A program made the translations under genes and the position numbers. Shown here piece after piece: positions 58,668-64,000 of a DNA stretch of 64,000 nt; the first letter of the stretch is position 1, and each line of letters begins with the position of its first letter. The notes under the pieces are model-generated. The model worked only from the letters and a program-made list of their open reading frames with translations. It did not search any database and had not been told where the DNA came from. This DNA comes from Oleispira antarctica RB-8 (lineage in GTDB: Bacteria > Pseudomonadota > Gammaproteobacteria > Pseudomonadales > Oceanobacteraceae): assembly GCA_000967895.1 (NCBI GenBank), contig FO203512.1:2627350-2691349 (forward strand), in the 5' to 3' direction.

Positions 58668-59876
58668 TCAAATCAAATCAAAGCCTGGCTCTTCAATAAC
58701 CTGCCACGGTAAACCCTGCTTATTCATCTCGTCCATGAATGGATCAGGATCTAGCTGTTCCATATTCCAAACACCCTCTTTTAGCCACTTACCTTCCACC
58801 ATCATCTTCGCACCAATCATGGCTGGCACACCGGTAGTATAAGAAATAGCTTGTGATTGTACCTCACCATAACAATCCTGATGATCTTTGATATTGTACA
58901 CATACACCGTACGCGCTTTACCCTTTTTAATGCCAGTAACAACACAGCCGATACAGGTTTTACCCGTTGTACGAGGGCCTAATGTAGATGGTTCTGGCAA
59001 CAACTCTTTTAGGAATTGAAGAGGGATAATCTCTTGACCATTAAAATTAACGGGCTCAATACCTGTCATACCCACATTACCCAGCACCTCTAAGTGTTTA
59101 AGGTAACTATCACCAAAACTCATCCAGAATTGTGCGCGTTTAAGTGTTGGATAATGTTTAGTTAACGATTCCAACTCTTCGTGGTACATGCGGTAAATAT
59201 TATAAGTCCCCACACTATCAGGACAGGTAAATTCTTGGTTAGTGGACATAGCAGGCGTTGTAATAAATTCACCGCTTTCCCAATGGCGACATTCAGCGGT
59301 CACCTCACGAATATTAATTTCCGGATTGAAATTGGTCGCAAACGGATAACCATGATCACCACCATTAACATCAATGATATCTAAGGTATGAATTTCATCG
59401 AAATAATGCTTAGCAGCGTAAGCCGTAAACATATTGGTAGCACCCGGATCAAAGCCTGAACCTAGTAATGCCATCAAGCCCGCTTCTTTGAATTTATCCT
59501 GATACTCCCACTGCCATTTGTACTCAAATTTTGCCGTATCTAATGGCTCATAATTGGCTGTATCAAGATAGTGTACTTTCTTTTCTAAACAGGCATCCAT
59601 AATGGTCAGATCCTGATAAGGCAGCGCCACATTGATCACCATGAACGGATCGTACTTCTCAAATAGACGCACAAGGTCAGGCACACTATCAGCATCAACT
59701 TGATCCGTTTCAATATCACGATCATAGCTTGCCTTAATTTGTTTAGCGATATCGTCACACTTACTCTGAGTACGACTGGCCAATATAATTTCACTGAACA
59801 CTTCTGGTAGCTGGGCACACTTATGAGCAACAACCTGACCTACCCCACCAGCACCAATAATAATTATTTTTTTCAT
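58668..59876 (-). CDS. carboxynorspermidine/carboxyspermidine dehydrogenase, canonical copy
   Basis: A 402-residue enzyme that condenses aspartate semialdehyde with putrescine (or diaminopropane) using NADPH. The nucleotide motif is IGAGGVGQVVAHKCAQ; GSGFDPGATNMFTAYA and IDVNGGDHGYPFATNFNPE are those of the canonical family. It has AGGGAAA before the ATG, lies 57 bp after speA and overlaps the PPTase region. The second, more divergent copy ends the asb operon at 46410-47672. Confidence 0.92.
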   Translation of the reverse strand: MKKIIIIGAGGVGQVVAHKCAQLPEVFSEIILASRTQSKCDDIAKQIKASYDRDIETDQVDADSVPDLVRLFEKYDPFMVINVALPYQDLTIMDACLEKKVHYLDTANYEPLDTAKFEYKWQWEYQDKFKEAGLMALLGSGFDPGATNMFTAYAAKHYFDEIHTLDIIDVNGGDHGYPFATNFNPEINIREVTAECRHWESGEFITTPAMSTNQEFTCPDSVGTYNIYRMYHEELESLTKHYPTLKRAQFWMSFGDSYLKHLEVLGNVGMTGIEPVNFNGQEIIPLQFLKELLPEPSTLGPRTTGKTCIGCVVTGIKKGKARTVYVYNIKDHQDCYGEVQSQAISYTTGVPAMIGAKMMVEGKWLKEGVWNMEQLDPDPFMDEMNKQGLPWQVIEEPGFDLI

Positions 59877-59933
59877 AACAGATTTCCCTAAATTGTTTCT
59901 CTAAATGCTTTCCTTAAATTATTTATTTAAGTT

Positions 59934-61874
59934 CTAAAGCAAGTGGTCTTTTTCGTAATAGGTGTAGCCCTGCATACTGGCATTGAAAGTATTCATCATA
60001 TCTTGGCGTTCACGGGCACTGATACGGCCTTCATTCACGGCGGCTTCTAATTTATTACGGTAGCGTAATTTCATTTCCCAGGGTTGGTATTCCACATAAC
60101 CCAAGACATCTTCAATGGTATCGCCGTGAATTTCTTTAACAAATTCGTAACCTCCCCCATCGTGTAAACGAATACTCGCCACGTTGGTATCACCAAACAA
60201 ATTGTGTAAATCTCCAAGAGTCTCCTGATAGGCACCAACAAGAAATACACCCATATAATATTCTTCAGACTCTTTTAATGAATGCACGGGTAAGGTCGGG
60301 GAATATTCTCTATCGGTGGCGATAAAACGATCAATTTTTCCGTCGCAATCACAGGTAATATCCGCTAATACAGCACGACGACCAGGTACTTCGTTTAAAC
60401 GATGCACCGGCATCACAGGGAACAGCTGATCAATGGCCCAGCTATCAGGCAAAGACTGAAACAGACTGAAATTGCCATAATAAATATCGGCTAAAGATTC
60501 ATCGAACCCTTCCAGATCTTTAGGGATTTCATCCATCTTCAATAATAAAGATTTGATATCTTGCAACACCTTAAGAAACAAGTTTTCTGCTTCAGCACGA
60601 ATACGTAACCCTAACTGACCCCGCTTAAATAATTCACGCACTTCATCCCGATAATAGTGAGCATCATTAAAACACTCCTGCACCCGGGCGGGTTTTAAGT
60701 AATCAAAGATGCTACGCAAATTATCGAGTAACTCATGGCCTTCACCGCCGGACGTCCTGATCTCGACAGGCTCAAAACGCGCGACATCCAAGATGTTAAA
60801 CAACAAGATAGATGAATACGCGACGGTGGCACGACCGGATTCCGTAACAATCGTGGGATGGCTGATACCATAACCGTCGAGCGTCGACATAACAGTTTCA
60901 ACAACATCTTCACAATATTCATCTAAAGAATAATTTCGACTTTGGCTTTCTTGTGAATGTGCCCCCGTATAATCTACAGCCAATCCACCACCCAAATCGA
61001 TATAATTCATCGACGCACCTTCGCTACACAAGTCTGCGTAATAACGGCAGGCTTCGCTTACGCCACCACGAATGTCGCGAATATTAGGAATCTGAGAACC
61101 CAAATGGCAATGCAACAATTGCAAACAATGCAACATATCATTGTCTCTCAGTACATCGACAACCTGAATAATTTGACTGGCTGACAAACCAAATACACTG
61201 CGATCACCACTGGTTGAATTCCAATGACCACCAACCTTCGTCATCATTTTTGCCCGCACACCAATCAAAGGCTCGATACCCAAAGCCTTGCTGCGTTCAA
61301 TAATAATCGGCAACTCTGACAGAGCTTCAATCACCACAAAACAACGAGTACCCAATTTTACGGCTTGCAAGGCAAGATCAATAAACTCCTGATCTTTGTA
61401 GCCATTACAAATCAACATCTGATCACTGTTATTATCTAGAGTTGATAATGCGGCGATCATTTCAGGCTTACTGCCCACTTCAAAACCATAACTATAGCGC
61501 TCACCAAACTGAGCTATCTCCTCAACGATTTGCGCTTGCTGATTAACTTTAATAGGAAATACACCACGATACGAACCCTGATAACCCAGTCGCTCTATAA
61601 TTTTTCTGAAAGAGTCATTCAAATTACTGATACTGTGATCGATTATATTTTCAATACGTAATAGCGCGGGCATGTGCAAGTCGCGATCTCGTAAGCCTTC
61701 AATAATCTCCACCAAAGACAAGCCAGAAGAAGAGGCGTCCTTGGGATTTTTAATGACTACTTCACCGTCAGGGCTGATATCAAAATACCCATTCCCCCAA
61801 TTCTTTATGCCGTAGGTATCTTTCGCTCGCTCGATATCCCATTCAGCCTGCTGTTCTATTTTCATATCACGCAC
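59934..61874 (-). CDS. speA: biosynthetic arginine decarboxylase
   Basis: PLP enzyme that converts arginine to agmatine, the entry to putrescine without ornithine decarboxylase. 646 residues, matching the SpeA family length. The PLP lysine is in VFPIKVNQQ; VTESGRATVAYSS and the later GAYQETLGDLHN are family landmarks. A GTG start at 61874 is preferred, because AAGGA lies 7 nt before it, whereas the next ATG would be 16 nt away. The AguA gene starts on the opposite strand 1.5 kb away and takes up the product. Confidence 0.95.
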   Translation of the reverse strand: MRDMKIEQQAEWDIERAKDTYGIKNWGNGYFDISPDGEVVIKNPKDASSSGLSLVEIIEGLRDRDLHMPALLRIENIIDHSISNLNDSFRKIIERLGYQGSYRGVFPIKVNQQAQIVEEIAQFGERYSYGFEVGSKPEMIAALSTLDNNSDQMLICNGYKDQEFIDLALQAVKLGTRCFVVIEALSELPIIIERSKALGIEPLIGVRAKMMTKVGGHWNSTSGDRSVFGLSASQIIQVVDVLRDNDMLHCLQLLHCHLGSQIPNIRDIRGGVSEACRYYADLCSEGASMNYIDLGGGLAVDYTGAHSQESQSRNYSLDEYCEDVVETVMSTLDGYGISHPTIVTESGRATVAYSSILLFNILDVARFEPVEIRTSGGEGHELLDNLRSIFDYLKPARVQECFNDAHYYRDEVRELFKRGQLGLRIRAEAENLFLKVLQDIKSLLLKMDEIPKDLEGFDESLADIYYGNFSLFQSLPDSWAIDQLFPVMPVHRLNEVPGRRAVLADITCDCDGKIDRFIATDREYSPTLPVHSLKESEEYYMGVFLVGAYQETLGDLHNLFGDTNVASIRLHDGGGYEFVKEIHGDTIEDVLGYVEYQPWEMKLRYRNKLEAAVNEGRISARERQDMMNTFNASMQGYTYYEKDHLL

Positions 61875-61904
61875 GACTTAATCCTTACAATTCAATGACA
61901 GCAA

Positions 61905-61962
61905 TGATAATGGTTTGTATTTAGATTATCCAGCAATTAAATGCAATTGATAACCATTATTA
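61905..61962. promoter_or_regulatory. Fur-like boxes in the speA / acyltransferase divergent promoter
   Basis: TGATAACCATTATTA (61948-61962) matches the 7-1-7 Fur consensus TGATAAT-N-ATTATCA at 12 of 14 positions. A further perfect half-site, TGATAAT, is at 61905-61911. They sit between speA (starts 61874, leftwards) and the acyltransferase-like gene (starts 62063, rightwards), and would place polyamine supply under iron control. Confidence 0.6.
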
Positions 61963-62062
61963 TTTGTGGAATAATCCTTCGCCTTCATTGAGGTAGAAAA
62001 ATTCTGTCCTTAATTCATATACAAGTTGACGTAATAATTTTTCTGATGAGAGTGATGACACA

Positions 62063-63358
62063 ATGGATGACACGATGAAAGGCTCCTCTATAATACACAG
62101 CCAAACATTATCTACAGACACTCGTACTAATACCCGCAGCGATAGCTCAAGAATCAAAGTGCTCGATTTCTACCGCGGAATTTGCGTCATGTTTATGTTG
62201 ATCGTGCACTTTCTTTATTTTTATGGCGCTCCAGAATTCACTCAAAGTGTCATTGGATCATCTTTTGAATTACTGACGATTTGGACTGTCGCGACTCTCT
62301 ATTTATCATCGGTACTTATCCTACTGACTCCAAACGCTACGGGTGCTCAACATATGAAGCGCATCGTATTTCTTTTCATCTTCGGCTATGCATTGATACT
62401 AGGTTACGTACACGGGCTCGAAGTTCCGTTAAAAATTACTCATGAAGTATTACTCTTCAGTGTCTGCTGCTTCGTATTTCTAATGGGAATTTTTATTACT
62501 CTGGCAGGAAATAAGAACTTATCACTGTCGATTAAACGTGGCGTAATATTGTTTTTAGCGGGCTACGCACTCAATTTCTTTCGCAGTTCACTACCCATGT
62601 GGCTTTCATTGGAATTCGGTCTGGTTAGCCAAGAAGATTTAGGCGACGGCAATCCAATCTATGAATTGTTGGTGGTTGATATTTTACAGTTTGCTGGCAT
62701 CGCTTTTATTATTTGCAGCCTACTGAGCCATTACCTTCCCAACCCAAAACATTGGCTGGTCATCGCGCTCGGGCTTGCTTTCGTCTCACCCTACGCATGG
62801 GACACTCATACAGGTAATGCTTTCGTCGATGAAATATTAAAACTGCTTGCTGGCAATATTGCGGAAGGCGCATTTTTCCCACAGTTGCCATGGCTAGCCT
62901 ATGCCATTTCAGGCATGGCATTTGGCCACTGGATGAAACAAGCCGATGACTTAAATATCTTTTTGAAAAAGTCTGCCTGGTTCAGCCTCACCACAACATT
63001 AGTAGGTATCGGTATTATTTTTACCCATGTTGATTACCACATCGGAGATTCAATGCGCGCAGGCCCTGGTGCGGTTATCGCAATCAGTGGCTTCACCGCG
63101 TTCAGCATTTTCTTACTTAACGCCATTGTCGAGAAGGTACCTCACAATCCGATATTTGGTTTCTGGTATACCTGGAGCAAACACATCACCACCATATACG
63201 TTGTTCATTGGTTACTCCTTGGCTGGGGACTTATGTACTTTGGTTTCCGAGCACTAAGCGGTACAGAATTCCTAGTAACCTTATTAGCGCTCTATGTGCT
63301 GACTCATTATCTATCAACAGGTTGGGTTAAATTTAAACCTAATCAGAAAAAACATTAG
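62063..63358 (+). CDS. multi-spanning acyltransferase-like membrane protein (DUF1624/HGSNAT type)
   Basis: A 431-residue inner membrane protein with about 10 hydrophobic segments. The start IKVLDFYRGICVMFMLIVHF resembles the DUF1624 / heparan-alpha-glucosaminide acetyltransferase-like group (a histidine follows the first helix), and later YTWSKHITTIYVVHW recalls the closing part of acyltransferase-3 proteins. Such proteins move acyl groups across or within a membrane. Its position between two polyamine genes under a Fur-like site suggests modification of the siderophore or of an amine, but that is inference. Weak GAGAG site before the ATG. Confidence 0.7.
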   Translation: MDDTMKGSSIIHSQTLSTDTRTNTRSDSSRIKVLDFYRGICVMFMLIVHFLYFYGAPEFTQSVIGSSFELLTIWTVATLYLSSVLILLTPNATGAQHMKRIVFLFIFGYALILGYVHGLEVPLKITHEVLLFSVCCFVFLMGIFITLAGNKNLSLSIKRGVILFLAGYALNFFRSSLPMWLSLEFGLVSQEDLGDGNPIYELLVVDILQFAGIAFIICSLLSHYLPNPKHWLVIALGLAFVSPYAWDTHTGNAFVDEILKLLAGNIAEGAFFPQLPWLAYAISGMAFGHWMKQADDLNIFLKKSAWFSLTTTLVGIGIIFTHVDYHIGDSMRAGPGAVIAISGFTAFSIFLLNAIVEKVPHNPIFGFWYTWSKHITTIYVVHWLLLGWGLMYFGFRALSGTEFLVTLLALYVLTHYLSTGWVKFKPNQKKH

Positions 63359-63380
63359 TGCAAAATCAGGGGGTATTGTT

Positions 63381-64000
63381 ATGACTTACCACTTACCACC
63401 AGAATGGTATCCACAAGATGCGGTGATGTTCACTTGGCCCCATGAAAATACCGATTGGGCGCCCTATCTTACCAAGGTAGAACCGGTATATATTGAAATT
63501 TCTCGACAAGTATTAAAGCGACAGTCTTTAGTGGTGATCTGCCATGACGAGGCTGTGCAAAAACACGTACGGGCGCTGTTAAATACTAGCGATATCAATA
63601 TTGGTGATATGGATACACACCAGCTCTATACTTTTGTCATTCCTTGTAATGATACTTGGGCAAGAGATCATGGCCCTATCACATTAATAAATGAGCAAAA
63701 AAAAGCTCTTTCATTGGATTTTGTTTTTAATGGCTGGGGCAATAAATACGAATCCTCGTTAGATAATGCGATTAATAAAAGTTTACTGAAGCAGCCAGCA
63801 ATACACGCTGAATATAAAGCCGTTGATCTGGTATTGGAAGGTGGTGGCATTGAAGTTGATGGTAAAGGCCATCTATTAACCACTGAGCAATGTTTATTAA
63901 ATCCAAACCGTAATTCTAAACTAAATTCTAAACTGTCACGTGAAAAAATTGAGTTTGAACTAAACCAGCACTTAGGAACCCAAAAAGTTCTGTGGTTAAA
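63381..64000 (+). CDS. aguA: agmatine deiminase, cut by the window end
   Basis: Hydrolyses agmatine to N-carbamoylputrescine, the step after SpeA. The first 206 residues are visible. The family start PPEWYPQDAVMFTWPHENTDW, the NDTWARDHGP motif and the EGGGIEVDG segment are clear; the C-terminal part with the catalytic Cys lies past the edge. A strong AGGGGG precedes the ATG at 63381. It lies 22 bp after the acyltransferase-like gene on the same strand; aguB may follow outside the window. Confidence 0.93.
   Translation, partial: MTYHLPPEWYPQDAVMFTWPHENTDWAPYLTKVEPVYIEISRQVLKRQSLVVICHDEAVQKHVRALLNTSDINIGDMDTHQLYTFVIPCNDTWARDHGPITLINEQKKALSLDFVFNGWGNKYESSLDNAINKSLLKQPAIHAEYKAVDLVLEGGGIEVDGKGHLLTTEQCLLNPNRNSKLNSKLSREKIEFELNQHLGTQKVLWL

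Overview
The window comes from an AT-rich (roughly 40-45 % G+C by eye), densely packed marine-type gammaproteobacterial chromosome, most like the Oceanospirillales (an Oleispira/Bermanella/Marinobacter-like bacterium). The evidence is the style of the housekeeping genes (prfB with its programmed frameshift, lysS, a long PurL, MltF, TadA), a sodium-type ATPase with an NhaC antiporter, and a Marinobacter-like petrobactin locus. No species is claimed. No transposase, integrase, CRISPR array, rRNA or complete tRNA gene was recognised.

Layout. 1-2832: start of an unknown gene, then prfB-lysS on the minus strand. 3023-8908: a 1077-residue lipoprotein and an 820-residue IPT/TIG di-haem cytochrome, each followed by nearly the same terminator. 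9446-10351: an AT-rich orphan gene with PD-(D/E)XK nuclease features. 10429-19866: purL, mltF, a lipoprotein hydrolase, tadA, a thioesterase, a small membrane protein and a solute-binding protein. 19971-25547: an arginine deiminase locus (arcC, OTCase, arcA, YfcC-type carrier, Crp/Fnr-type regulator). 25657-32437: a complete nine-gene N-ATPase operon, atpDCQRBEFAG, followed by nhaC. 34453-38783: ynjBCD ABC transporter plus a ynjF-like CDP-alcohol phosphotransferase. 40133-40227: the 3' half of a tRNA-Val with its terminator but no 5' half, a likely integration scar. 40918-44899: iron alcohol dehydrogenase, TetR regulator, and the MesX/MesD folate-independent methionine synthase pair. 44915-45076: tandem and REP-like repeats, then a TauE-type carrier and two tiny overlapping ORFs.

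46410-64000 is the most integrated part: a petrobactin-type siderophore locus joined to a complete polyamine supply line. SpeA and AguA (the latter cut by the window edge) lead from arginine towards putrescine. Carboxyspermidine dehydrogenase (two divergent copies) and the NspC decarboxylase make spermidine from putrescine and aspartate semialdehyde. AsbF makes 3,4-dihydroxybenzoate, AsbC and a fused AsbD-AsbE protein activate, carry and transfer it, and AsbA/AsbB join the arms to citrate. A Sfp-type PPTase can prime the carrier, and a MATE protein and a multi-spanning acyltransferase-like protein are candidates for export or modification. Fur-like sites lie in front of asbA and between speA and the divergent acyltransferase gene.

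Arginine can therefore be used in two ways here: for ATP by the deiminase route, and for polyamine and siderophore synthesis by the decarboxylase route. The N-ATPase and NhaC point to active sodium handling.
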